DNA from: Mesostigma viride
Taxonomy: Eukaryota > Streptophyta > Mesostigmatophyceae > Mesostigmatales > Mesostigmataceae
NCBI GenBank assembly: GCA_009746045.1
Contig: RPFO01000068.1
Coordinates: 49,088 to 113,087 of the forward strand
Reading direction: 5' to 3'
Length of the DNA stretch: 64,000 bases
The notes beneath the pieces are model-generated. The model was not told the origin of the DNA, ran no database searches, and worked only from the letters and a program-made list of their open reading frames with translations. Position numbers and translations under genes: made by a program. The first letter of the stretch is position 1, and every line of letters begins with the position of its first letter. Below, piece after piece: positions 34,925 through 45,184 of the stretch.

Positions 34925-35995
34925 CCTCTCTCCCCCCTCTCTCTCCCCTCTCTCTCTCCTCTCTCTCCCCTCTCTCCCCCTCGCTCCCCCTCGCTCCCCC
35001 TCGCCCCCCTCGCTCCCCTCGCCCCCCTCGCCCCCCTCGCCCCCTCGCTCCCCTCGCCCCCCTCGCTCCCCTCGCTGCCCCTCCTCCCCCTCGCTCCCCT
35101 CGCTCCCCCTCGCTCCCCTCGCTCGTCCCCCTCGCTCCCCTCGCTCCCCCTCGCTCCCCCTCGCTCCCCCTCGCTCCCCCTCGCTCCCCTCGCTCCCCTC
35201 GCTCCCCCTCGCTCCCCTCGCTCCCCTCGCTCCCCCTCGCTCCCCCTCGCTCCCCTCGCTCCCCCTCGCTCCCCCTCGCTCCCCTCGCTCCCCCCCGCCC
35301 CCTCGCCCCCCTCGCCCCCTCGCTCCCCTCGCTCCCCCTCGCCCCCCTCGCTCCCCTCGCTCCCCCTCGCTCCCCTCGCTCCCCCTCGCTCCCCTCGCTC
35401 CCCTCGCTCCCCTCGCTCCCCCTCGCTCCCCCGCCCCCCTCTCTCCCCTCTCTCTCCCCTCTCTCTCCTCTCTCTCCCCCTCTCTCCCCTCTCTCCCCCT
35501 CGCTCCCCCTCGCTCCCCCTCGCTCCCCCTCGCTCCCCCTCGCTCCCCCTCGCCCCCCTCGCTCCCCCTCGCGCCCCTCGCCCCCCTCCCCCCTCGCTCC
35601 CCCTCGCTCCCCCTCGCCCCCCTCCCCCCCCTCGCTCCCCCTCGCCCCCCTCGCCACCCTCGCCCCCCTCGCCCACCCTCGCCCCCCTCGCCCACCCTCG
35701 CCCACCCTCGCCCACCCTCGCCCACCCTCGCCCCCCTCGCCCACCCTCGCCCCCCTCGCCCCCCTCGCCCACCCTCGCCCACCCTCGCCCACCCTCGCCC
35801 CCCTCGCCCCCCTCGCCCCCCTCGCCCCCTTCGCCCCCCTCGCTCCCCCTCGCTCCCCTCGCCCCCCTCGCCCCCCTCGCTCCCCCTCGCTCCCCCTCGC
35901 TCCCCCTCGCTCCCCCTCGCTGCCCCTCGCTCCCCCTCGCTCCCCTCTCTCCCCCTCTCTCTCCTCTCTCTCCCTCTCTCTCCCCCTTCCCACCC
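34925..35995. repeat. pyrimidine tract (CCCCCTCGCT)n, 1.07 kb
   Basis: An almost pure C/T strand with only G in CTCG units; the units CTCCCCCTCG, CGCCCCCCTCG and CTCTCTCCCC vary in blocks. The long glutamate/arginine/glycine or serine/proline frames on both strands are artefacts of this composition. Confidence 0.95.
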
Positions 35996-36569
35996 CCCGC
36001 TCTCTTGTTCCTCCCGCACCCCTCCTCTCTCTTTCCCTTTCCCTTGGCTGTTGAGAAGGACTGGGGTGAAAACTCCATACCGTTGGTGGCTGCCTTCAAG
36101 CAGGAAGTTTCAAGGATCAACAAGTTTTTGTGAGCTGTCTGATATGGTCACTGCTGCGACAAAGGTGAGTTGTCTCGTTTTTCATGCAATTTTTTTGTTG
36201 TTGCTAGGTAAGCCGGCCATTTTGTACTCCCCTGTTTTTGCTCTCACGATTTATCCTTGTTGTGGTTTGTATGGTCCCGTAAAGTGGCATGCATTATCAC
36301 TATCCACATTAGTGCTGGAAACCATCCGCAGTGTTTTTGCTGCCGCCACCTCTGCTATTACCAACGTTAAAGCATTCTTGCTTTCTAAGCACTCTTTTTC
36401 CATCAACTGCAGTGACAAACACAAGGGTAGACATAGGCAACGACAAATTCCTTGCATGCGTGCCTTGCTCTTCACCGGCTGGCTCGTTTGCTGGTTGTCT
36501 AACAGTTTCTACGGATAAACTGCACATGCAATTGTAAGGTCTGCCTTGCTACCATGCTAGTGGGTAGCA

Positions 36570-36845
36570 GGGTGATCGTGCTTGTTCCTTGTCAAGGGAG
36601 GGATGCATGTGGAGTAGGTGGGTGGGTGTGCTTGTTCCTTGCCAAGGGAGGGATGCACAAAGGTTAGGTAGGTGCACGTGCTTGTTTCTTGTCAAGGGAG
36701 GGATGCACGAAGGGTAGGTGGGGGCACATGGTTGTGCCTCGTCAAGGGCGGGATGGACGAAGGGTAGGTGGGGGCATGTGGTTGGTCCTCGTCAAGGGAG
36801 GGAGGCACGAAGGCTAGGTGGGTGCATGTGCTTGGTCCTTGTCTT
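36570..36845. repeat. 50-bp tandem repeat, about 5 copies
   Basis: CAAGGGAGGGATGCA-like cores at 36593, 36643, 36693, 36743 and 36793 give an exact 50-bp period. It lies near the right end of the CACTA element. Confidence 0.93.
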
Positions 36846-37554
36846 TTCACCGCCCAAGCGATGGCGATGTAGCATGCATTATACATTGATTCGTGCATTA
36901 AAAATCACTTTCCTTACAAGCGGCCTTTGCCGGCTCCATCTGCCGTTGCCATTTCTCCGTATTGCTTTGTCCGGACACGGTTTTTGTGTCGCAGGTCTTC
37001 CCCCGTAAAGGCACAAGCTGCCTGCGCGCGGAATTCTGTGGAGACACCTCGGTTTCCAACACGACGGCCTCCCGTACATATCGAGCTCTGGATGTACAAC
37101 ATCTTCCCCCGGCGCACTTGCTCCCGGATGGAGCTTCTGTGCGGTGCCGACATCCCCGGATCTGTCCTAAGCACCGCATGGAAACAGTATTTCAAGCCAC
37201 GAAGAGAAGCCACGAATTTGATGTTGACTTGATATGCTTCTTTCTGTGAAGGCGTTGGATTTTTGTGCATGACATGTAATCCTGCATGTAATAATGAAAT
37301 GTTTTATGAAAATGAATCTCGTCTTGCATGAGCCTTGCTGCAAATCCCATTCATTTTTTTTTTCCCCCGGGTAAATGGGTGTTAGGGGTTAGGTTGACCG
37401 AAATGCTAAGTGAAACTCTAAGTGACATCCTGGTGACTGCAATTCAGAACGACATAACGACATGATTGTAGTACCGGTAGTGTACGCGAGAAGCATACGA
37501 CGTCGTAACCTACGGGACGAATACCGGGATCGTACAGTAAACGGACCCCATAAC
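36846..37554. other. CACTA interior, unassigned open frames
   Basis: Overlapping frames of 70-118 codons occur on both strands at 36890-37270, where the sequence is less repetitive than elsewhere in the element. No domain is recognised; it could be captured host sequence. Confidence 0.3.
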
Positions 37555-37897
37555 CTGACCGGTAACCTGAACGTTTACCGGGCGGTAACCTGAACCAGCC
37601 CGGTAACAAGGCCTTGTTACCGGGCAATAACGTGAACGTGGCCTCGTTCCGGTTACCGGGCGGTAACCTGAACCGGCCCGATAACAAGGCCTTGTTACCG
37701 GGCTTGTTCTGGTTATTGCCCGGTAACCCGAACGTGGCCACGTTCACGTTACCGGGCACGTTCCGGTAACTGCGGCCGTAACCGGAACGGACCCTGTTAC
37801 CGGCCGGTAACATGGGTCCGTGCATGTTACCGGCCCCGTTACCGGGTTCGTTCGTGTTACCGGGCGTGTTACCGCCCGGTCATATGCTTTTCTAGTG
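37555..37897 (-). repeat. right terminal inverted repeat and subterminal repeats
   Basis: Reverse complement of the left end for about 60 bp, preceded by GGTAACCTGAAC and GTTACCGGGC repeats. The outermost bases read CTTTTCTAGTG. Confidence 0.85.
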
Positions 37898-37943
37898 TCC
37901 AGGAGCCCTGGGGCGGCGGATGCACCTTCGGCAAAGCCCATGC

Positions 37944-39180
37944 TTAGTTCACGAAACCCCGCGGGTGGCTGAACCAAGAGACCTGTGGCACGCTCCCACA
38001 CAAGCCCCTTGCCCCGATCACGATATAAGCCTGGGACCCTTGGTAACTGACAAGGGTGGGCAGTGCTCGCATGGGGGCGCCTGCCTTGTTGACGGGCGCG
38101 TAGGGTGCCTGATCATCGTGCTCCACATACTGCGCCGTGAGTTGACTGGGCAACACGACATCGACCGGTGGCAGCTCAATGTGGCTAGCGACATGCTGCA
38201 TCACCGCCTGCGTAGAACCTTGGCCAGCGATGTTGGTCCAGAACGCGCGCAGCCGATGGGTATTCCCTCCCAGCCCGGCATTGTCCGACACCACGGTTTC
38301 CCCCAAAATACCCACAATGGTGCCCCAATCCTCCCGAACAGTGGGGCTGGGACTGTCCACCGCCACTACGTTTTCAAATAAGTAGGCGGGTGGCACCTGC
38401 TGCAGCTGCTGGAGCTCGCCCACAATGCGCAGCATGTCCCAAAATAGGCCGCTCCTGCTGTCGGCAAGGCCCCGGCCATGCCCAGCCTGGCTCATGCCTT
38501 GGCACTCCCAGCCAGCAATGACCAACCCTACCTCGCCATGTTGTGAGATGAGGCGGCGCAGCTGCTGCCGCCCAAGGAAGCGCACGTCATGAGTCACTGC
38601 CCTCGCCGAAGACATCAGCCCAGGCGGATGGAGGAAATTGTGCTGGGTATGCTTGCGACAAGATAGCGCAGTGGTGCAAATATGCCGCCCTGGCTGTGAG
38701 CGATGCCTCCACCGCAATTAATGAGCTTGCTGCATACCCCCCCGCTGCTCAGGAAACCGGCTATGCCGCCACCCATACCTGCGAACAGCTCCAGCATGAC
38801 GGTGGCACGCCCGAAGTCCGGGATGCGTTCCAGCACCTCTGAGCTAAAGCCGGGGTACGGCGTGACGGCACCCGGCTGGCGCCGCTTCCCCCCAGCACCC
38901 TTGGGCAGTGCCTGACATGCCGCCATCACCCGTGCGCGCACATCGCGCAGGCGTGGCAGGGGCGCAACCTGGGCAAGCCAACTTTGCCTCTGCGCATCCC
39001 GCGCTGGCAACGCCGCAGGCAGCACACAACGGTGCCTATCGCGCGCGCGCTTGTCGCTAGCCGCTTGCGCCATGTGCACCGCTTGCGCGTCCGGCCACAC
39101 GCCCCCCCCCCCAGTTCTCAGCCGCATCCCCTGGCTCCACCTCTATGCTGGCGGGCGACACCACTGCAGCCACACACGCG
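37944..39180 (-). CDS. C5 cytosine DNA methyltransferase inside the retrotransposon (frameshifted)
   Basis: Motif I reads RATVMLELFAGMGGGIAGFL (AdoMet binding). After a frame change in a G7 run near 38740, SLIAVEASLTARAAYLHHCA fits motif II. After a second change near 38610 come THDVRFLGRQQLRRLI, motif IV VIAGWECQGMSQAG and SRSGLFWDMLRIVGELQ. AYLFENVV (motif VI) and THRLRAFWTNI (motif VIII) complete the set. The catalytic Cys is kept, but the usual Pro before it is Glu (ECQ for PCQ). ENVV and HR-R-FW-N recall DNMT3/DRM-type enzymes. A further frame change lies in the G run near 39100. It sits between protease and RT. Whether it is active cannot be judged. Confidence 0.85.
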
Positions 39181-39181
39181 T

Positions 39182-40030
39182 CTAGCTCGACACCACCCCC
39201 TGCGGGTTAGGCTCCGGGTCGCTGCTGCACTGAATGGGAAGAAGCGCCTTTTGCTTCCCCTCCCCGGCCTGCCGGCAATCACGGCGGTAGGTCGCAACCT
39301 CCAGCCAAGGGTCAATTATGAGCCCGAGGCGATACATGACGTCCATCCCGATAAGGGCTGCATACCCACACCTGTCGACCACCAAGGCCGGCACAGCCAC
39401 GCAGGCCATCCGCTTTGGGTCCGTGGGGTTGAGGATGACGTTGATCAGCATGGAAGTCATTGCATCGGGTCGCGCCGCTGGCCCTTTCCATCCCTCCACG
39501 AGAACGGTGCTGTCTATGAGCCCGCCGTTCTCACGGGTCGCACCACACATCTTGGCCAGCTCCATCGTGATCACGAGCGGCCCGGCTCCGCCATCCAGCT
39601 TGGTGACGGACTTTGCGCTGGGGCACACCATAGGGCCCCAACAAGTGCCGTCCTCGCTTATTGCCTGGAAAGCGATAGCCGGGGACCCATCAGGGTGCTT
39701 TGCCACCGTGACTGTCCTCGGCACCCGTGACATCCGCTCCTCGCGGGTTGCTTCCCGGGGCATGGTTGGTGCTGGGACGTCTGCCGGGGTTGCCGGAGTA
39801 ACTGGCATGGTGACCCGCCGCGCAGTTTCCGCCACCGGCAATTGCGTGTTGCCCGAGAAAAACATTGGGATGTTGTCCATCTCAAAGGACTTCGGCAGCT
39901 GGTTATGCGGCGTGACGATATACTGCTGGTGCAGCCAAGTCTTATATTTCCAATAGGCTTGGTTGATGTCAACAAGCCCACCGTCAGCAGTATACCTGTC
40001 CTTCAGCTCCACCTGCGCTTGCACCGGCAT
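39182..40030 (-). CDS. gag-pol segment with retropepsin-like protease
   Basis: The 282-codon frame starts MPVQAQVELKDRYTADGGLV and includes ALIGMDVMYRLGLIID, resembling the end of retroviral-type aspartic proteases (ILGMDFL...). The canonical D-S/T-G active site is not obvious: GGLIDSTVLVEG (DST) is the nearest candidate, which is unusual. The protein continues in frames upstream (gag) and downstream (methyltransferase) after single-base shifts near 40030 and 39180. Confidence 0.6.
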   Translation of the reverse strand: MPVQAQVELKDRYTADGGLVDINQAYWKYKTWLHQQYIVTPHNQLPKSFEMDNIPMFFSGNTQLPVAETARRVTMPVTPATPADVPAPTMPREATREERMSRVPRTVTVAKHPDGSPAIAFQAISEDGTCWGPMVCPSAKSVTKLDGGAGPLVITMELAKMCGATRENGGLIDSTVLVEGWKGPAARPDAMTSMLINVILNPTDPKRMACVAVPALVVDRCGYAALIGMDVMYRLGLIIDPWLEVATYRRDCRQAGEGKQKALLPIQCSSDPEPNPQGVVSS

Positions 40031-40243
40031 TCCCAGTTTCCCACCTTGGATCCCTCAATTGGCGACCCATTGCAGCCCACCGGCAAGCTTGGCGTCCTTG
40101 GTAGAGTAGCCACAAACCTCGGCTCCAGCCCATAGCCTCGTTCCACCGTGTATGGACTGCCTCGCTGCAATCCCGGAATGATGCCTGGCCGCACCCACGG
40201 TGTTTGTGCCCCAAACTCACATGTCCTCAATTGAGGACAAAAT
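40031..40243 (-). CDS. gag-pol segment downstream of the 2.2-kb insertion
   Basis: The frame reads FCPQLRTCEFGAQTPWVRPG, then LQRGSPYTVERGYGLEPRFV and LPVGCNGSPIEGSKVGNW. Its first residues FCPQLRT repeat those at 42403, showing where the coding sequence was split and duplicated. Confidence 0.6.
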
Positions 40244-42402
40244 CCTCCCAATAAGGACAGCACCTTCAGCAGCAGGTATTGGCGTGAAACCTTGGTCCCA
40301 ACGGTCATCTGACCCTTTTCCCGCGAAAATGGACTCCGTACCCGGCGCGGCGCGGTACTGGGGTCGACAGGACCCGTCCGTACCTGTAAATTATGTGGTG
40401 GAGAAAAGTACCTATTTTGGTGGGAACGTTGCAATGCGTGCGTGCGTTCCCGCAAATTGCGGCTATGGGGTCGAGCCAGGTCCGAGGCTTGCCTGAACTA
40501 TACAGGCGATCGTTTTGCCCCGGACCAAGACAGAATTATAGATCAACATCTAGAGCTTCCGCCCAAGCTGTTTTTGGGGGGCAGTCGCTTTTGATTCTCT
40601 AAAAAATTCTTTGATAAACGGAATTTGTCTAGTTTGCAGAAAAACGGGAGGCGACGTAGATTGCATGACAAGCCGGTGCACTGCTCTGTGATGCGCGCTT
40701 TTTTCTTGACATTAGCAACGGATACCGTGAGGGTGGGTATTGTTACGCTTTCGGGTTCAAGGGCGAGTTCTGGGTACAAGTTTTTTGGGCGGTTGGAAGC
40801 GTTAAATATACCCAGTTTTTATGTCTTCAGATCGTCGTTGCGCCTGGCGACGACGGCGGTGGGCGCGAGCCATAGATTTCATTTGCCGCAAGGCTGGGTG
40901 CTGCCCACGCGTCCCCATGCTTTCTTTTATAATTTTCGAGCCTTTCCGCGCATCTGGCCGGCTGGGAGCACGTCGAGAAGCCGTCTCCGGACATCATCCG
41001 CATCCGTTTCTTCATATAAATTACGACAACACATGTCGTAGGTTGTTATTCGATTACATTGTATGATTTCGATTGTGTATTATGCCCAGCCCCTGAAGGT
41101 CATTTTCATGCCGCTGTTGAATGGGGAGAGGCGAGTGTCAGCTGGCCACCGTTTTTTCCTTCCGTTCCGTCAATGCAAAGGTAATCGTTATCTGCATGGC
41201 CAACGCTGGCGTTAGAAGCAATGCCTTGCTTGCTATGGTAAGCGTACGTGTGGATAGTTTCTTGTTGCTGCCTTGTTGCTGAAAGTTTTTCCCAGGCTTT
41301 CTGGGATCTTGCCTATTTGGTTTCTGACATATTACCCTTTTTTCTAGAGGGAGCTAGGTAGAGGAGTTGACCTTGTCATGTTGGCATTCTGCTGCTGTGA
41401 TAGCCTCTTCGTCTTTGCGATACCTATAATGAGCCCTTTATATTGCATGCATGGCTCTACTTAGGGTGCTAAAGCACAATGGTGTCACCTAAGCGTCCTA
41501 CGAAGACCTAGGACCTTACTCGGCCACTGAAAACCTGTCCTTACCCTAGTTTGGCATAGCTAGCTTTCCTTGTGCTCTGCCAAAAGCAGCTGCTCGTATC
41601 GGGTTCCTGGCCATATATGTTAAAAATATAATTACTTACAGCAGAGTGAAATCACTCAAACCAAAGCAAACGCCCAGCTATAAACCTATATACAGAGCCA
41701 TGTCAAAGCTCTATACTACGATAAGACCAATGGAAACGCCTAACGGGAGGAACCTAATAGCCCTGCTGCACCGCAAAATCAGCCCGCGTACGGCGGAGCA
41801 TGATGTCAGCCATGGCCCGAGTCAGCGCCACCGACAAGCGCTGACGCCAATATGACGTCCAGGTCCGCGCCGACCATGGGGCCCGCTGGCCCTCCAGGTC
41901 CAGCCGGTCCTCCCGGAGCCGGCAACACTCCTTGAAGAAGGCGGAGGTCAGGGGCCCCATGGCACCAAACTCCTCCAGGACAAAGGGCACCACCCGATGG
42001 TGCCCGACGTCGCCGTAGGCCAGGAGCTTGGCCCGCTCCGCCCGGTCCGCCGTGTAACCTGGCCATATATGTCATAGCTGGACATCCGTGGGGTGGCCAA
42101 GCATGGGCAGCCCCGGGGTGGCTGCCACATGTTAGGGAGGTGTCCTATGGGTTTGGTGACCACTTGTGGTCCTTTGAAGCATGGTCTTTGTGTCTCATTC
42201 TCTCGTGCATTATAGTGGAGGGTTTTCCTTGGTTGCCGATGCAGGCCCCCCTGCACGTAACAATTCATAATTAAATAGGATATGCGCGCATATGGATGAT
42301 GTTAAGCATTGGAATTACTCTCAAACACATCATAAATGATCATGGTTCAAAGCCCCATATTTAATTTTTTTTGTGTGTGAGAGTTATTAACAGCATTGCA
42401 CT
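40244..42402. mobile_element. 2.16-kb insertion flanked by a 21-bp target duplication
   Basis: TTGTCCTCAATTGAGGACAA is contained at both ends (near 40222-40243 and 42403-42424); the shared 21 bp include a perfect 18-bp palindrome. On the minus strand near 42055-41760, AKLLAYGDVGHHRVVPFVLE and EEFGAMGPLTSAFFKE resemble the C-terminal tail of some retrotransposon RTs. A long target duplication and a residual RT tail suit a 5'-truncated non-LTR element. The rest has no recognised gene. Confidence 0.65.
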
Positions 42403-43238
42403 GTCCTCAATTGAGGACAAAACTGTTGGGTGTGAGCCATTTGTAGCCGTGGCGTCGCTGGGTTTGTTGGTGCCGGCGCATGCGGCACGCCAAAAGAAAA
42501 CCCAGTTTGTGCACTAGGCATCCCAGGCACATGCTGCCGCGATGCCTGCATCTGTGGCACTTGCGCCTGTGGCTGCACGGATGGTGCCTGCGACATTAAA
42601 GGCACCTGCGACTGCAACACCTGCGCTTGGGGCTGCCAAACTTGCGCCTGCGGCTGCAACACTTGCGGCTGTGGTAGGTGCGGCGCTGGTGTCAGCGTTG
42701 CTTGCGCGGTCCACGTCGCGTGCAGACTTGCAATCTGCGCCGCCATGCAACTGCGCCGTCTGCTGCTGCTGCAACTGCATATGAGCCTGCTGTTGCTGCT
42801 GCATATCTGTTGTTGGGATTGTGCTACATGTTGCAAAATCTGCTGCAACACATCCGCACCCACCCCCTGGCTGGCACTTGGCCCCGGCGCTAGCCCGGTG
42901 CCTGCCATTGAACCCGCTGAGCTGTATCTGCGATGATGGTGTGATGGGAAGTACTGTTCCATCTTGAGGACCTGCCGCGCTGCCACCCAGCCCTCCGTTG
43001 ACGACCGATGTGTCACCACCACCACCACCAACGCCACCACTCCGATCGGCGACCCCCCCCCAATTGCCCATCCCGGAACCCGAGGCTGCTGGTGGGACGA
43101 GTGGCCCATTGCCGTTGTCGCCAGTTGGCAAGGATGCCTGCGTGCCTGCAGCATCACCCTGCCGCGGTGCGCCATCCACCACCGTGCCTTGCATGGTTGG
43201 GACTTGGGGTTGGCGCCCCCTTGATGTTCAATGACCAT
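42403..43238 (-). CDS. gag region of the retrotransposon, Gln/Ala/Pro-rich
   Basis: An open frame ending in ATPRLQMAHTQQFCPQLRT. It is dominated by QPQAQVLQ-type repeats and Gln-rich stretches in neighbouring frames. No CCHC knuckle or matrix/capsid domain is recognised, so gag is inferred from position upstream of the protease. The start codon is uncertain. Confidence 0.45.
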
Positions 43239-44600
43239 CTTGGTCTGCCATCAAGCTTCGTGCTTGTGCTCTCGTGAGCACCGTTTCTGCAACCAATCAC
43301 TGGGCTACAGAGTGAGCAGACGTAGTGCAAAATCAGTATGCACCACAGGGGCCACCACTTGGCCCCTTCAACTTGCTGGCACCACACCAGATGCACAGGG
43401 CAAGGAGAAAGAAAACAATTGCCTGAAAGCTGAAAACCAATGCTGCTTCAGGACCTGCTTGCAAGCTGCCTGCCTTGACAGCCTTGCACAGCCAGCTTTA
43501 CCTCTATTCCTATGTAGTATTCAGGAAGAGGCCTCAGCCTTGACCAATCTTACCTAGTAACCAACTCTCAGTTAGCTCTGTGTGGATAAGACGAGAAGCT
43601 AGTGCCAACTGCACTTCTCAAAAAGGTGAGACCTGAGAGTGAGGTATGACTAGGTTAGGCTTCACACTGGGTTCTTTGTTGCAAATGAAATGAACGTTTT
43701 TATTACCAATACTCTACCTAACTAGCTTGGCAGCTCTGTTTCAGCAATAGCTGGGCTCAATGAAAGAAAGGAGGGCTGGCCACACTTGCCACGCACCACC
43801 ATGACCAAGACAGAGTTCAAAGATCCACACAGAGCTACATCCAACGCCCTGGTGGAAACACACACTTATCCCAATGAATGCCTCACACTTACGCAATATC
43901 TTGCGTCAGCCTTACCTCGTAGCCACGCTCAGTATCTGATCCTGACGACAACCGCTTTGTCGTCCATACTGCTTCAATTACACCAAAGCTACTCCGTGGC
44001 ACTCGGCTTTGGTCAGCACCAAGACCTAAAAGTACACAAAATCCTAAGTCGTTGTCTGCAACGACTCCCTGTTCCGCATATGAAACATATCATCTAGCAC
44101 TTTCTCTTTATATACGATAAAATCAACTAGACAACCTGGGTAGGCCAGAAATCCCAGACGACAAAATGCCCTTGTCGCAGAGCACTCCAGTGTCGACTTG
44201 CCGACCCTGAGCTTGCCAAACAACTATATCACCAACCAAGCATGTACGACAACTAGCTGGCCCTGACGAGAAAAGCTGCCTCGTCGCATTCACAAAAGCG
44301 GCTTGCCAGCCTGCCGAATATCAATGCCAATATTGCACGACATTATCTACCTGCAGCGGACAGTTCTCGAGATCAATAACGCGCCAGCTTGCGTGCACGT
44401 GCATGTTCAGCCTGCACAATCCGCATAATTGCCAGGCTGGCAGCCTAGCTTGGTCCGTGTTGTAGTCCAGCAGCCAGTGCGTGCTGCTTGCCAGCGTTGG
44501 CACTGACCTCCTGGTGACTCATGGCAGTACCGCTGTCAACTCCCAGTGCTGCGCGTCGCGCTACGGCGCATGCGTTGCTCCCGTAAGGCCCAAATGCCAA
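43239..44600. other. 1.36 kb upstream of the retrotransposon coding region
   Basis: This is where a 5' LTR and leader should be, but no sequence pair with the region left of 26644 was found by eye. No gene or RNA was recognised. Confidence 0.35.
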
Positions 44601-44609
44601 AGGCGTAAC

Positions 44610-45180
44610 AACTCGCACACGCGCAATGCCTACTAAGCTGCCTCGCCTCGTCCCCCGGGCCGGCCGCGTGGCGGCCCCGCGTAAAGCCAATACTCGTGCG
44701 AATCGGAACGGCGCGCGACATGCAATCGTTCGCTCAAAACCTACAGGCACTCGAAGGCCCTCGGCGAGCACCGCAAACACATGCTCGTCAAGGTCCTGGT
44801 CCTCACGGTGCTCACCTACGGCGCCGAGGCATGGACACTCACGGACAAGCTGGCCGCCAAGCTATAGACGGCACGGTAACCAGGATGCTCCGTCAGGCCC
44901 TGAATGTAGGGTTTTCCACGCAGATCTTTAGAATCTTTGTACCAGGGCATGCCTCGCCTTTCGGACGAGATTAGACAATGTAGGATAGCATTCGTAGGAC
45001 ATCTTGCTCGCACCAGCCATGCAGGTAGACACCGACCTCGGTCTGGCCGGCCCCTAGCGGCTTGGCCAGCCAGGGCGGCATATCTTGACCTGGCCTGGCC
45101 CCAAGGACATACCTAAGAAGGTAGGCAAACATGTCATGACCTACCCCCAGCAGTTGCTGGCCGACCTAGTAGTGGTCCCA
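44610..45180 (+). mobile_element. LINE 3' coding fragment (copy D)
   Basis: Reads VLVLTVLTYGAEAWTLTDKL near 44790-44860, then after frame changes VGFSTQIF, and MTYPQQLLADLV near 45135. It is the post-RT part of the same LINE family as copy B. Copy E follows directly, so the two may be nested or tandem. Confidence 0.75.
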
Positions 45181-45184
45181 GCCC

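Larger units (their letters stand above)
31937..37897. mobile_element. CACTA-type DNA transposon, 5.96 kb, non-autonomous
   Basis: Both ends start CACTAGAAAAG and stay near-identical in inverted orientation for about 60 bp (31937-31996 and 37838-37897), then break into many GTTACCGGG subterminal repeats in both orientations. CACTA ends plus subterminal repeats mark the En/Spm group. The flanking dinucleotide TC lies on both sides; a full 3-bp duplication is not exact (CTC versus TCC). It splits the retrotransposon between its methyltransferase and RT. No transposase was recognised, so it is probably mobilised in trans. Confidence 0.8.
26644..43238 (-). mobile_element. Ty3/gypsy-like LTR retrotransposon with DNA methyltransferase, split by insertions
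   Basis: Reading the minus strand: Q-rich gag region, retropepsin-like protease, C5 cytosine methyltransferase, RT, RNase H, integrase, PHD finger. RT-RH-IN order marks the Ty3/gypsy group. Three insertions interrupt it: 40244-42402, 31937-37897 (CACTA) and about 27431-28940. Removing them brings homologous coding segments side by side. Flanking LTRs and a primer-binding site were not identified by eye, so the outer limits given are those of the coding region. Confidence 0.85.

Noticed and set aside
34856..36133. Glu/Gly/Arg- and Pro/Ser-rich frames of about 400 codons
   Set aside because: They are composition artefacts of the pyrimidine tract in the CACTA element.
43239..44600. 5' LTR of the gypsy-like element
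   Set aside because: I could not match any part of it to the region left of 26644, so no LTR pair is claimed.
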